From NCBI GenBank assembly GCA_036675345.1, contig JAKFFE010000001.1, positions 1 to 49,444 on the forward strand: DNA of 49,444 nucleotides. Direction: 5' to 3'. The notes beneath the pieces are model-generated. The model worked only from the letters and a program-made list of their open reading frames with translations, had not been told where the DNA came from and did no database searches. Made by a program: the position numbers and the translations under genes. This document shows, in pieces, positions 1 through 8,616 of the stretch. How positions within the stretch are numbered: the first letter of the stretch is position 1; every line of letters begins with the position of its first letter. Source of the stretch: JALYOC01 sp036675345. Lineage in GTDB: Bacteria; Myxococcota; Myxococcia; Myxococcales; Myxococcaceae.

Positions 1-511
1 CATGATCAGTGCCCGTCCCCCTGAAGTGGAGGCCAGGGCCGTCGTAGGAGATTGGGAGGGAGACCTCATCATCGGCCGCGGAGGAAAGTCGGCGATAGCC
101 ACCTTGGTTGAGCGGAAGAGTCGTTTCGTAATGCTCGCGGCACTACCGAACGGTCGCTCCGCTGCCGAGGTGCGGGACGCGCTGGCGCAGCTCGTGAAGC
201 GCCTTCCGGCGGAACTCCGACGAACGCTGACGTGGGACCAAGGCAAGGAGATGTCCCAACACGCGGCCTTCACCATCTCGAGCGGAGTCGAGGTGTACTT
301 CTGTGACCCTCACAGTCCCTGGCAACGCGGCAGCAACGAAAACACCAACGGGCTCCTACGCCAGTTCCTCCCTCGCACAGCAGACCTGGGCGAGAAGACT
401 CAGCCGGAGCTCGACCACATCGCAGCGCTTCTGAACAACCGCCCTCGACAGACACTGGACTGGATGAAACCATCCGAGGTGTTCAACCGAGCCGTTGCGA
501 TGACCGGTTGA
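1..511 (+). CDS. IS30-family transposase, C-terminal part (5' truncated by window)
   Basis: The gene runs in from the left edge, so the N-terminal helix-turn-helix region is not visible. The 169 visible residues hold a complete IS30-type DDE catalytic core. The first Asp lies in WEGDLIIG (D21 counted from the ATG at position 2), the second in TWDQGKEM (D79) and the Glu in GSNENTNGLLRQF (E113), giving the D-x33-E spacing of the family. The ending NNRPRQTLDWMKPSEVF is also typical. The protein would cut and join the ends of its own element. The reading frame is intact to its TGA. The ATG at position 2 is only the first in-frame ATG, not the true start. The neighbouring gene is an unrelated lipoprotein facing the other way. 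Confidence 0.93.
   Translation, partial: MISARPPEVEARAVVGDWEGDLIIGRGGKSAIATLVERKSRFVMLAALPNGRSAAEVRDALAQLVKRLPAELRRTLTWDQGKEMSQHAAFTISSGVEVYFCDPHSPWQRGSNENTNGLLRQFLPRTADLGEKTQPELDHIAALLNNRPRQTLDWMKPSEVFNRAVAMTG
1..511 (+). mobile_element. IS30-family insertion sequence, right-hand part
   Basis: Inferred from the transposase above. I could not identify the right terminal inverted repeat in the 78 bases between the transposase stop and the next gene, so the true end of the element is unknown. Confidence 0.6.
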
Positions 512-589
512 GCCCGCCCTGGGATAGCTCGCCACCAGTGCGTCCGGCTCCAGCAACACCCGGGCCCTGGCTGGCATCGCCCGCCCGCG

Positions 590-1543
590 CTACCTCGCCG
601 GCGTGTAGCGATAGGAAGTGGTCTCGCTGTCCACCTGGGTCATCTCCACCTTCCCGTGCCCGGGGACCTCGAAGCCGATGATCATCGTCCGCTTCTTCTC
701 CAACCGGTGGGGGAGCAGCGTCTGCGGCTCGGTCACCAATTCCACCGTGCTGGAGAGTTCGAAGCGGGTGATCGGCGGCAGGTCCCGGGTGGACTGCCCG
801 GCCGCCTCGGCGGTGGCCTGCATCATCTGGTTGGCGATCTCCGGGAGCAGCGCCTTGTCCGGGGTGGAGCGGTAGGTGAGCAGCACGCAGCGCTGTTCCA
901 CCGTCTTGCCGGTGCAGGGAATGGCGCGCTCGGCGCGGAACTCATAGTCCTGCTTCACCTCATCGGTGCCCGGCAGGCCCGCCGGCCCCACCGTTTCTCC
1001 CTTCACCGACTGCCCCAGGGTCACAGTCTTGTTGGCCCAGAAGGCAACCAGCGACTCCCATTCGCTTTGATAGGCGGACTCCACCGACCGGGTGAGCAGG
1101 GTGGTCATCTTCTCCTGGTCCGCCGGCGCCTCGTCCGCCTCCGCCAACGCCCCCTGCAGCGCCGCGAGGGTCGCCTCCAAACCGTCCAGCCGGAGCAGCT
1201 TGGCGGTCTGCAGATCGACCACCACCGTGGGCGGGGTGACCTGCTCCAGCAGCCGGGCCAGCTCGTCGTTGCCTTCCGACTTCACCTCCGCGGTGCGGAT
1301 CCGCAGCTCGGTGCCCACCCGCTCCCAGCTCTGGGTCTCGGTCTCCACGCTGCGCTCCACCACCTGCCCCTGGCGCTCCTTCTGCTCCTCGGTGCGCACC
1401 GCCACCGTGACGCCCTCCGGCCAGTCGAAGCGGAGTGATAGCTGCTGTCCGGCGCCCGGAGCCGCGGGGTCGGGCTTGGGAGAGGGACCGGCGCAGGCGA
1501 CCACCAGCAACAGCAGCAGCGAGAGGAGCAGGGGGCGGAACAT
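590..1543 (-). CDS. Predicted lipoprotein of unknown function
   Basis: A 317-residue protein starting MFRPLLLSLLLLLVVAC, a short signal peptide ending in a clear lipobox (LVVAC, acylated Cys 17), so probably anchored in the envelope. The start at 1543 is chosen because it places the signal peptide at the N-terminus; an upstream in-frame ATG would add 23 unlikely residues. The mature part is mixed alpha/beta with no motif I recognise. It carries two Cys in CTGKTVEQRC that could form a disulfide. The gene diverges from the photolyase gene across 80 bases. I assign no function. Confidence 0.85.
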   Translation of the reverse strand: MFRPLLLSLLLLLVVACAGPSPKPDPAAPGAGQQLSLRFDWPEGVTVAVRTEEQKERQGQVVERSVETETQSWERVGTELRIRTAEVKSEGNDELARLLEQVTPPTVVVDLQTAKLLRLDGLEATLAALQGALAEADEAPADQEKMTTLLTRSVESAYQSEWESLVAFWANKTVTLGQSVKGETVGPAGLPGTDEVKQDYEFRAERAIPCTGKTVEQRCVLLTYRSTPDKALLPEIANQMMQATAEAAGQSTRDLPPITRFELSSTVELVTEPQTLLPHRLEKKRTMIIGFEVPGHGKVEMTQVDSETTSYRYTPAR

Positions 1544-1623
1544 GCGCGCCTCATATCCTCCACTCCGAGATTCGTCACTGGACGTCGCGCGCGTTCCGGG
1601 CTGGTTTTGCACCCACCCTCCCT

Positions 1624-3087
1624 ATGCCCCCCGCCTCGTCCCGGCCCCCCGATCTGCTGTCCCCCGCTCCCCGGGTCCAGGTGCTGCGCGAAGGGCCGGT
1701 GAAGCGGGACGGACGCTACGTGCTCTACTGGATGACCTCCGCCCGGCGGCTGCAGTGGAACCCCTCGCTGGATCGCGCGGTGGCCTGGGCGAAGGAGCTG
1801 GGCAGACCGCTGGTGGTGCTGGAGGCGCTGCGGGCCGGCTATCCGTGGGCCTCGGATCGGCTGCACGGCTTCGTCCTGGACGGGATGCGCGAACACCGGG
1901 CGGCCAAGGGGGTGACCTACCTGCCCTACGTGGAGCCGGCTCCGGGCGAGGGCCGCGGCCTCCTGGCCGCCCTGGCCACCGATGCCTGCGTGACCGTGAC
2001 CGACCAGTTCCCCGCCTTCTTCCTGCCCCGGATGCTGGCCGCGGCGGTGCACCAGGTGCCGGTCCGACTGGAGGCGGTGGACGGCAACGGGCTGATCCCG
2101 CTTGCCCTCCCCGGGCGGTCCTTCCTCACCGCCTTCGCCTTCCGACGGTGGGTGCAATCGCATCTGGAGGAGTTCATCCACGACAAGCCCGCAGCGAAGC
2201 CCCTCGCCCGGCTGGCCCTCCCGGGGACACCGAAGATCCGCCCGGAGATCACCCGCCGCTGGCTCACTCCCGCCCTTCCCTTCCTGGAGGGTGGTGTCCT
2301 CCCCATCGACCACTCGGTGCCGCGCGCCGCCCTGCCCGGAGGCGCGGCCGCCGCCCGAAGGCAGCTGGACACCTTCCTCCACCAGCAGCTGGAGGCCTAC
2401 GCCGAGGACCGCAACCACCCCGACCTCCAGGCCACCAGCGGGCTCTCGCCGTACCTCCACTTTGGCCACCTCTCCGCGCACGAGGTGTTCTGGCGGCTGA
2501 TGGAGCAGGAGGGCTGGTCGCCGGATCAGGTCCAGCCCCGGAGCGGAAAGCGGGAGGGCTTCTGGAAGGTCTCCGCCTCCGCCGAGGCCTTCCTGGATCA
2601 GCTGGTGGTGTGGCGCGAACTGGGCTTCAACTTCTGCCACCACCGGGAGGACTACGCCGACTACACCTCACTGCCCGCCTGGGCGCAGCGCACCCTGGAG
2701 AAGCACGCCGGCGATCCCCGACCGGATCTCTACCCACTGGAGGTGCTGGAGAAGGCCCAGACCGCGGACCCGCTGTGGAACGCAGCCCAGCGACAGCTGG
2801 TCCGGGAGGGGGTGATGCACAACTATCTGCGGATGCTGTGGGGCAAGCGGGTGCTGGAGTGGTCCGCCACGCCCCAACAGGCCCTGGAGCGGCTGCTCCA
2901 CCTCAACAACAAGTACGCGCTGGATGGCCGCGATCCCAACTCCTACAGCGGGATCTTCTGGGTGTTCGGGCGGTTCGACCGTCCCTGGGGACCGGAGCGG
3001 CCGATCTTCGGAACCGTGCGCTACATGAGCTCCGCCAACACCGCCCGCAAGCTGCGGCTGCGGAAGTACCTGGAGACCTACGGCTGA
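1624..3087 (+). CDS. Class II CPD photolyase (deoxyribodipyrimidine photolyase)
   Basis: A 487-residue light-driven DNA repair enzyme that splits cyclobutane pyrimidine dimers using FAD. The N-terminal third (about residues 15-140) is the alpha/beta antenna domain and contains RYVLYWMTSARRLQWNPSLD. The C-terminal helical FAD domain carries the class II signatures GLSPYLHFGHLS, ALDGRDPNSYSGIFWVFGRF and FGTVRYMSS. Length matches the class II family (about 450-500). The ATG at 1624 fits the family N-terminus better than the upstream in-frame ATG at 1435, which would read back through the neighbouring lipoprotein gene. The stop overlaps the convergent MscS gene by 10 bases. Class II enzymes are less common in bacteria than class I but are known in myxobacteria. 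Confidence 0.95.
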   Translation: MPPASSRPPDLLSPAPRVQVLREGPVKRDGRYVLYWMTSARRLQWNPSLDRAVAWAKELGRPLVVLEALRAGYPWASDRLHGFVLDGMREHRAAKGVTYLPYVEPAPGEGRGLLAALATDACVTVTDQFPAFFLPRMLAAAVHQVPVRLEAVDGNGLIPLALPGRSFLTAFAFRRWVQSHLEEFIHDKPAAKPLARLALPGTPKIRPEITRRWLTPALPFLEGGVLPIDHSVPRAALPGGAAAARRQLDTFLHQQLEAYAEDRNHPDLQATSGLSPYLHFGHLSAHEVFWRLMEQEGWSPDQVQPRSGKREGFWKVSASAEAFLDQLVVWRELGFNFCHHREDYADYTSLPAWAQRTLEKHAGDPRPDLYPLEVLEKAQTADPLWNAAQRQLVREGVMHNYLRMLWGKRVLEWSATPQQALERLLHLNNKYALDGRDPNSYSGIFWVFGRFDRPWGPERPIFGTVRYMSSANTARKLRLRKYLETYG

Positions 3088-4256
3088 CGGGAGGGCGGTC
3101 CGGGGAAGGCGGGCGCGGGGGAACCCGGCGGCAGCGGCGGTTCGGTCCGGGTCCGGGTCACCGGCAGCCACTCCGGGTTCTGGGCCAACCGGGCCAGCAG
3201 CTTCTCCCGCACCAGGCAGCGCAGGTCGAACAGGGTGCCGGCGTCCTTGGCGCTGACCAGCGCGCGCACGGTCATCACCCGATCCCCGGAGTCGGTGACC
3301 GCGATCGTCTTCACCTTCCCGTCCCACAGCGCCTTGCCCTCCTCGGCCAGGATCCGGTCCAGCTCGGAGCGGAGGACTGACATATCGGTGGCGAAGTCCA
3401 CCAACAGGATCGCCGAGCCCATCAGGTCCGGCGAGGTCCGGGTCCAGTTCTGGAACGGCTTGTCCAGGAACTGCGAGACCGGGATCACCAGCCGGCGCAG
3501 GTCCCAGATCCGCACCACCACGTAGGTGAGGGTGATCTCCTCGATCGTCCCCCACTCGCCCTCGATCACCACCTGATCGCCGATCCGGATCGGCTGGGTG
3601 ATCGACAGCTGGATCCCGGCCAACAGGTTGGAGATCGACTTCTGGGCGGCCACACCGATCGCCAGGCCGGCGATGCCGGCGGAGGCCAGCAGCGAGACCC
3701 CCACGTTCTTGACGATGTCGAACTGCAGCAGCACCAGGGCGCCGGCCACCACGTAGATCGCGACTTCGATCACGCTGCGGAGCACGGTCAGGTGGGTGCG
3801 GACCCCGCGCACCCGGAAGCCGTCCTCCGGAGCCAGCTTCTCGCTCATCATCCCGGAGGAGAGGCGCAGGAAGCGGAGCAGGAACCAGCCCAGGGAGAGG
3901 ATCAGCAGGGTGCGGCAGGCGATCTCGAAGCCCCCGTCCACCGGGCCGGGCAACATCAGCAGCCGGGTCCCGGAGAACACCAGCGCGGAGAAGAACAGCA
4001 GCTTGAGCGGTCCCCGGCCGGCCTCCACCAGCTGGTCATCCCACTCGGTCTGGGTCAGGCGGGTCAGCCGGGCGGCCACCCACAGCACGGCCCGCTGGAC
4101 CAGCACCGAGGCCACCACCGCCAGCACCAGCACCATCGCCATTCCCAGCCACTGCCACACCGCCAGGGTCAGGAAGGTCCAACCCTCCAGGACCGGGGGG
4201 ATCCACGGCGGACGCGCCTGGGGGGCGCCGAACTGGGCCCACAGCCCGGAACTCAC
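3078..4256 (-). CDS. MscS-family mechanosensitive ion channel
   Basis: A 392-residue inner-membrane protein that should release solutes on hypo-osmotic shock. Several hydrophobic helices precede the pore helix, which reads VGVSLLASAGIAGLAIGVA (Ala/Gly-packed TM3 of MscS). It is followed by the beta domain motif QPIRIGDQVVIEGEWGTIEEI and the C-terminal alpha/beta vestibule. The long N-terminus makes it larger than E. coli MscS (286 residues). The start is GTG at 4256, overlapping the TGA of the upstream Fis-like gene in a GTGA arrangement, so the two are translationally coupled. The C-terminus ends in a Pro-rich tail. Its 3' end overlaps the photolyase gene on the other strand. Confidence 0.94.
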   Translation of the reverse strand: MSSGLWAQFGAPQARPPWIPPVLEGWTFLTLAVWQWLGMAMVLVLAVVASVLVQRAVLWVAARLTRLTQTEWDDQLVEAGRGPLKLLFFSALVFSGTRLLMLPGPVDGGFEIACRTLLILSLGWFLLRFLRLSSGMMSEKLAPEDGFRVRGVRTHLTVLRSVIEVAIYVVAGALVLLQFDIVKNVGVSLLASAGIAGLAIGVAAQKSISNLLAGIQLSITQPIRIGDQVVIEGEWGTIEEITLTYVVVRIWDLRRLVIPVSQFLDKPFQNWTRTSPDLMGSAILLVDFATDMSVLRSELDRILAEEGKALWDGKVKTIAVTDSGDRVMTVRALVSAKDAGTLFDLRCLVREKLLARLAQNPEWLPVTRTRTEPPLPPGSPAPAFPGPPSRQP

Positions 4257-4513
4257 CGTTCACCTCCCGAACCGTGGTTCACCTTCAGCCGCTTGGCCTT
4301 TCGGGCAAGGGTGTTGCGATCCACCCCCAGGAAGGAGGCCGCGTCCTTCATCTGCCCCTCGCTGCGCTCCAGCGCCTGACGGAGGACGGCCCGGTCCACC
4401 TGTTCCATCAGCACCCGGTACAGGCCCGGCACCTTGCGCCCGTTGAGTTGATCGAAGAACTTGCCGAGCCTCTGATAGAGCAGTTCCTCCAACGGGAGCT
4501 TGAGCGGATCCAT
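4253..4513 (-). CDS. Fis-type helix-turn-helix DNA-binding protein
   Basis: An 86-residue protein whose C-terminal half matches the Fis/NtrC-type DNA-binding domain: ALERSEGQMKDAASFLGVDR followed by NTLARKAKRL. It has no receiver or AAA domain, so it is a stand-alone Fis-like regulator rather than a broken NtrC. I choose ATG 4513 (MDPLKLPLEELL); an upstream in-frame start would add 13 residues of intergenic character. It is coupled by a 4-base overlap to the MscS channel and diverges from the response regulator gene, so it may control either. Confidence 0.85.
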   Translation of the reverse strand: MDPLKLPLEELLYQRLGKFFDQLNGRKVPGLYRVLMEQVDRAVLRQALERSEGQMKDAASFLGVDRNTLARKAKRLKVNHGSGGER

Positions 4514-4573
4514 GGGGGGCGGGCGTTTAACGCCCAGCCCAGGTCCGGTCAACGACCGGTGGTGGAACGAAGC

Positions 4574-4603
4574 TGGCCAATCCAGGCCGCTGTTCGTTAT
4601 AGA
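4574..4603 (+). promoter_or_regulatory. Possible sigma-70-like promoter of the response regulator gene
   Basis: TGGCCA at 4574-4579 and TATAGA at 4598-4603 with an 18-base spacer. The -35 matches four of six consensus bases. It sits just upstream of the ribosome-binding site of the gene starting at 4624. Confidence 0.3.
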
Positions 4604-4623
4604 GACCTCCCCTGGAGACGCCC

Positions 4624-5010
4624 GTGTCGCAAGAGAAGCGCAAGATCCTCCTCATCGACGACAGCGAGATCACCCTCGCGATGGAGAAGGCTGTCCTCGA
4701 AGCCAGGGGCTACGAGGTCGTGGCCACCTCCACCCTGATGGAGTTCGAGAAGGTCCTCCAGACCTGGAAGCCGCACCTGATCCTCACCGACATCCACATG
4801 CCGGATGCCACCGGGGCGGACATCTGCCGGACCCTGAAGAACGAGTACGGCACCCAGGACATCCCGATCGTCCTCTTCTCCAGCCTCAATGATGAGGAGC
4901 TGTCCAAGCTGGCCGAACAGGTCGGCGCGGATGGCTACCTCTCCAAGGCCAACGGCCTGGAGGCGATGGGGGAGAAGATCGACGAGCTGGTGGACAGCAT
5001 CATCTGGTGA
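4624..5010 (+). CDS. Single-domain response regulator (CheY-like receiver)
   Basis: A 128-residue stand-alone receiver domain. The acidic pair is D12/D13 in LLIDDSE, the phospho-acceptor is D56 in LILTDIHMP, the switch Ser is S86 and the conserved Lys is K108 in YLSK. No output domain follows, so it must act by protein contact or as a phosphorelay intermediate. The start is GTG, preceded by CTGGAG. No histidine kinase is adjacent, so the partner is unknown. Its stop overlaps a possible upstream GTG of the cytochrome gene, which suggests co-transcription. Confidence 0.95.
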   Translation: MSQEKRKILLIDDSEITLAMEKAVLEARGYEVVATSTLMEFEKVLQTWKPHLILTDIHMPDATGADICRTLKNEYGTQDIPIVLFSSLNDEELSKLAEQVGADGYLSKANGLEAMGEKIDELVDSIIW

Positions 5011-5021
5011 GGGGCGTCCGG

Positions 5022-6548
5022 ATGCGCTGGATCGCCCTGACGGGTGTGCTCGCAGCCCTGGCCTGTGCCAGCCGGGTCACCCCCGAGCCTCCGGCGCCGG
5101 TGGTCCCGCAGGCGCCCCGTCCCGCCGCCGCCCACTCCCCCGGGTTGACCCTGATGATCGCCGCCGAGCTGCGCGGCTATCTGGCCCCCTGTGGGTGCAC
5201 CGAGAACATGCGCGGCGGAATCGCCCGGGCGGTCGCCCAGCTGGACGAGGCTCGCCAGGGCGGCAAGCCGCTGCTGTTCATCGACGCAGGCAACTCACTG
5301 TTCGGGGCCGAGCAGCTCCCCGCGGCCAAGGTGCCCCAGGATGAGCGCAAGGCCAGGGCCCTGGCCGAGGCCTTCGGGCTGATGAAGCTGGACCTGCGCG
5401 GGGTGGGCCGGCTGGACGAGGCCCGGGGCGCCCCGTTCGCCCGCTCGCTGGGCCTTCCCTCCCTGGAGACCGGCGCCTGGCGGCTGCTGGAGGGCGGTGG
5501 TCGGAGAATCGGGGTGGTGTCGGCGCTGACCGAACAGCAGCTGCAGCAGGGTGCCAAGGCCGCGCGCGCGGGAGGGGCCCAGTTCGTGGTGGGCCTGTTC
5601 CAGCAGCCGCTGGCCGCGGCGCAGAAGGCGGCCACCGATCCGGCGCTGGACGCGGATCTGATCGTGGTGGCCGACGCCGGCGCCGAGCCCGCCGGGGAAG
5701 AGAACAAGCTGGTCCGGGGACGGGTGCCGGTGGTCCAGGTCCAAAGCAAGGGCCGCTCGCTGGTCCGGGTGGACCTGACCTTCGGCGGGGTGGGCGACTT
5801 CGAGCTGGCCCGCACCCGCTTCGACGTGGAGCGCGAGCTGTACGCCACCGGGGAGCGGATGGAGATCCTCAAGCGGCAGATCAGCGATCCACGGTTGAGC
5901 CCCCAGGCGCGCGAGCTGCGGCAGGCCAAGCTGGAGGAGCTGGCCGGGCGGTACCACACCCTGCAGGAGGAGCCGCCGCCAACCAGCGAGGGGAAGAACT
6001 CGTTCGGGGCCCGCTTCATCGCCCTGGAGACCACCCTCCCCTCCTCTCCTGCCGGGCAGGAACTCCTCACCCGCTACGACCGCGACGTGGGGCTGCTGAA
6101 CCTGGGCTGGGCCAAGGAGCACGGTCAGGACTGTCCGGCGCCCGCCGCCGGCGAGGCAGGCTTCGTGGGCAACCAGCCCTGCCGCGCCTGCCACGCCCAG
6201 ACCTTCCCGGTGTGGGAGGGCTCCAAGCACGCGCGCGGCTACCAGACGCTGAAGGAAGGCGCCAAGCAGTACCACCTGGACTGCATCACCTGTCACGTCA
6301 CCGGCTGGGAACAGCCGGGCGGGGTCTGCCGGGTGGACAAGGTGGACGGCCGCGAGGGCGTGGGCTGCGAGAGCTGCCATGGTCCCGGTTCGCTGCACGT
6401 GCAGGCGCCCCAGAAGGCGAACATCCTCGGCCGCCCGGACCAGGCGCAGTGCGTGGGTTGCCACAACGCGGAGAACTCGCCGCACTTCAACTTCGCCGCC
6501 TATCTCCCCCAGGTCATCGGCCCCGGTCACGGCGCGCCGGCGAAGTAG
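5022..6548 (+). CDS. Tetraheme c-type cytochrome lipoprotein with an N-terminal metallophosphatase-like region
   Basis: A 508-residue exported protein. The signal peptide MRWIALTGVLAALAC ends in a lipobox, so it is probably a lipoprotein of the periplasmic face. Residues about 45-290 begin RGYLAPCGCTENMRGGIARA, a pattern known from 5'-nucleotidase/metallophosphatase-like proteins linked to multiheme cytochromes. The C-terminal 125 residues hold four CxxCH heme sites: CRACH (387), CITCH (421), CESCH (449) and CVGCH (477), resembling the cytochrome c554 group. The ATG at 5022 is preferred over GTG at 5007 because GAGGGG lies 7 bases upstream of it. It is probably electron-transferring; the donor and acceptor are unknown. 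Confidence 0.88.
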   Translation: MRWIALTGVLAALACASRVTPEPPAPVVPQAPRPAAAHSPGLTLMIAAELRGYLAPCGCTENMRGGIARAVAQLDEARQGGKPLLFIDAGNSLFGAEQLPAAKVPQDERKARALAEAFGLMKLDLRGVGRLDEARGAPFARSLGLPSLETGAWRLLEGGGRRIGVVSALTEQQLQQGAKAARAGGAQFVVGLFQQPLAAAQKAATDPALDADLIVVADAGAEPAGEENKLVRGRVPVVQVQSKGRSLVRVDLTFGGVGDFELARTRFDVERELYATGERMEILKRQISDPRLSPQARELRQAKLEELAGRYHTLQEEPPPTSEGKNSFGARFIALETTLPSSPAGQELLTRYDRDVGLLNLGWAKEHGQDCPAPAAGEAGFVGNQPCRACHAQTFPVWEGSKHARGYQTLKEGAKQYHLDCITCHVTGWEQPGGVCRVDKVDGREGVGCESCHGPGSLHVQAPQKANILGRPDQAQCVGCHNAENSPHFNFAAYLPQVIGPGHGAPAK

Positions 6549-6556
6549 TGCGGTCC

Positions 6557-6571
6557 GGACACCACGTGTCC
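6557..6571 (+). terminator. Short hairpin after the cytochrome gene
   Basis: GGACAC-cac-GTGTCC, a perfect 6-base stem 9 bases after the stop codon. There is no T-tract, so termination is uncertain. Confidence 0.25.
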
Positions 6572-6641
6572 CTCTGACCTCCCGATCACAGAGCGACAGA
6601 AGGAGGAATGGCCCGCCTGGTCGGTTGTTTGTAGACCCAGG

Positions 6642-8555
6642 ATGCGGCGCTTAGCATTTCGCCCGCTTTCCCCCGCGAACGACCGAATGCTCTCTTCTCT
6701 CCTCCTCTCGACGTTCCTCGCGGCGGCGCCGTCGCCTTCCGTTCTCTCTCCGTCCGCCGCGGAGGAGACCCGCGCACCCGCGCCGGAGGCCACCGACGCG
6801 GCCGAGCCCACCGACGATCCGGAGGTGGCCGAGACGGTGGATGAGCAGTCAGCCGAGCTGGAGGAGCTGCGCGCCCTGGAGGAGGTCTCGCTGACCCCCG
6901 GCGCCAACGGGGACCTGTACCGCGCGGTGCGACGGCTGGGGATGGGCAACCCGCTGCGGCACCGGATGCGGGACGCGCTGGAGCTTCCGGAGCTGAGCGA
7001 GGACGAGACCGGCCAGCTGGCGCCGATCACCGACGTGGCCGCCTTTGACGCCTCCACCGTGGAGCACAAGTACGACATCCCGGTGGAGATGCAGCCGCTG
7101 GTGGCCCAGTACATCAAGTTCTTCCAGGGGCCCGGGAGGCGCTGGTTTCGCAACTGGATGAACCGCTCCACCCGCTACCTGCCGGTGATGCAGCCGATCC
7201 TGGCCGAGCGCGGGCTGCCCCGGGACACCGTGTACCTGGCGATGATCGAGAGCGGCTTTAGCGCCCACGCCTACTCCTGGGCCCACGCCGCCGGTCCCTG
7301 GCAGTTCATCTCCAGCACCGGCAAGCAGTACGGGCTCAAGCAGGACTTCTGGGTGGACGAGCGCCGCGATCCGATCAAGTCCACCCTGGCCGCCGCCCGC
7401 TACCTGACCGACCTGCACCGGGAGATGGGCCACTGGTACCTGGCCTGGGCCGGCTACAACACCGGCGGTGGGCGGGTGCGCCGGGTGATCAAGAAGGTGG
7501 GCAGCCGCGACTTCTGGCAGCTCTCCGACGGCAAGGGGTTCGCCAAGGAGACCAAGCACTACGTCCCCAAGCTGATCGCCGCCGCGCTGGTGGCCAAGCA
7601 TCCCCAGGCGTTCGGCTTCTCCGACAGCGAGTTCGAGTACCTCCCTCCGATGGAGTTCGACGAGGTGTCGCTGACCTCCGCCACCGACCTGGAGGTGGTG
7701 GCCCGTGCCGCCGGGGTCAAGCTGCAGGACCTGGTGGACCTGAACCCGGAGCTCAAGCGCTGGTGCACTCCGCCGTCCACCGAGAAGAAGCCCTACCTGC
7801 TGCGCCTGCCCAAGGGGACCCAGGAGACCTTCGCGCTCAACTTCGCCAAGGTCGCTCCCCAGGAGCGGCTCACCTACCAGGTCCACCGGGTCAAGCGGGG
7901 GGACACCCTCTCCGGGATCGCCAGCAAGTACGGCAGCGCCCCGGAGGCGATCATGCAGCTGAACCGGCTGCGCAACGCCCGGGCCTTGAAGGTGAACAGC
8001 GAGCTGGCGATCCCGGTCCCGGCCCGCGCAAGCAAGGTGGCGGGGCTGGAGCGCCAGGTGGCCCAGGCCCGCCGCAGCGGCTTTGTGGCCCACCGCCCCG
8101 AAGAAGAGGTGCCCGCGGGCGCCGGCAACAAGGCGGTGGCCAGCGGGCCCTACCGCACCGAGCAGGTCAACGGACGCACCCGGGTGACCTACACCGTGCA
8201 GTCCGGCGACTCGCTGTGGGCGATTGGCCAGAAGTTCAACGCCTCGGTGGAGGAGCTGCGTCGCTGGAACAACCTCCAGGCCCGCCGCGGACTGGCGGTG
8301 GGGACCGAGCTGGAGTTGTGGCCGGAGCAGGCCCCCAAGCTTGCCGAGCGGGCGGGCACGGTGATCGCCGCCAAGGTCCAGCCTCCGGCAGCGGGCACCT
8401 CCCGGACCCACACCATGGCCAGCGGCGACACCCTGTGGTCGATTGCCCAGAAGTACAGCGTCTCCGTGGAGGAGCTGAAGCGGTGGAACCGGATCGCCAA
8501 CCACCGCACCCTGGCGGCCGGCACCCGGCTGGTGGTCGCCGCTCCCACTCCCTGA
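6642..8555 (+). CDS. MltD-like membrane-bound lytic transglycosylase with three LysM domains
   Basis: A 637-residue cell-wall enzyme that cleaves the glycan strands of peptidoglycan. After a signal-like N-terminus and an acidic, Pro/Ala-rich stretch, the SLT domain has the catalytic Glu E203 in LAMIESGFSAHAYSWAHAAG, then GPWQFISSTGKQYGL and GYNTGGGRV. Three C-terminal LysM repeats bind peptidoglycan: VKRGDTLSGIASKYG, VQSGDSLWAIGQKFN and MASGDTLWSIAQKYS. This matches MltD in order and length. The ATG at 6642 gives a positively charged n-region; the ATG at 6687 (MLSSLLLSTFLAAA) is an alternative but lacks charge. The upstream 93 bases have no strong promoter I can name. Confidence 0.93.
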   Translation: MRRLAFRPLSPANDRMLSSLLLSTFLAAAPSPSVLSPSAAEETRAPAPEATDAAEPTDDPEVAETVDEQSAELEELRALEEVSLTPGANGDLYRAVRRLGMGNPLRHRMRDALELPELSEDETGQLAPITDVAAFDASTVEHKYDIPVEMQPLVAQYIKFFQGPGRRWFRNWMNRSTRYLPVMQPILAERGLPRDTVYLAMIESGFSAHAYSWAHAAGPWQFISSTGKQYGLKQDFWVDERRDPIKSTLAAARYLTDLHREMGHWYLAWAGYNTGGGRVRRVIKKVGSRDFWQLSDGKGFAKETKHYVPKLIAAALVAKHPQAFGFSDSEFEYLPPMEFDEVSLTSATDLEVVARAAGVKLQDLVDLNPELKRWCTPPSTEKKPYLLRLPKGTQETFALNFAKVAPQERLTYQVHRVKRGDTLSGIASKYGSAPEAIMQLNRLRNARALKVNSELAIPVPARASKVAGLERQVAQARRSGFVAHRPEEEVPAGAGNKAVASGPYRTEQVNGRTRVTYTVQSGDSLWAIGQKFNASVEELRRWNNLQARRGLAVGTELELWPEQAPKLAERAGTVIAAKVQPPAAGTSRTHTMASGDTLWSIAQKYSVSVEELKRWNRIANHRTLAAGTRLVVAAPTP

Positions 8556-8616
8556 ATGCGCTACGCTGGCTTAGCGTCGGAGCAGGCCGGAGCACCTTCA
8601 ACGGAGTGGTTCGACG

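Noticed and set aside
66..90. Sequence resembling part of the RNase P RNA (GAGGAAAGTC)
   Set aside because: It lies inside the transposase reading frame and the surrounding bases do not continue the RNase P RNA pattern.
1..600. A genomic island bounded by the IS30 element
   Set aside because: Beyond the transposase, genes are ordinary chromosomal types with even composition; no integrase, attachment site or tRNA is visible.
1092..3380. Long open frame of 762 codons on the plus strand
   Set aside because: It overlaps the real lipoprotein, photolyase and MscS genes in other frames; its protein is Arg/Gly/Pro/Ala-rich with no family features, as expected from high-GC shadow frames.
6604..6635. 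Tiny frame MARLVGCL after AAGGAGGA upstream of the transglycosylase gene
   Set aside because: Only eight codons and the ribosome site is too close to the ATG; no sign of a leader peptide mechanism.
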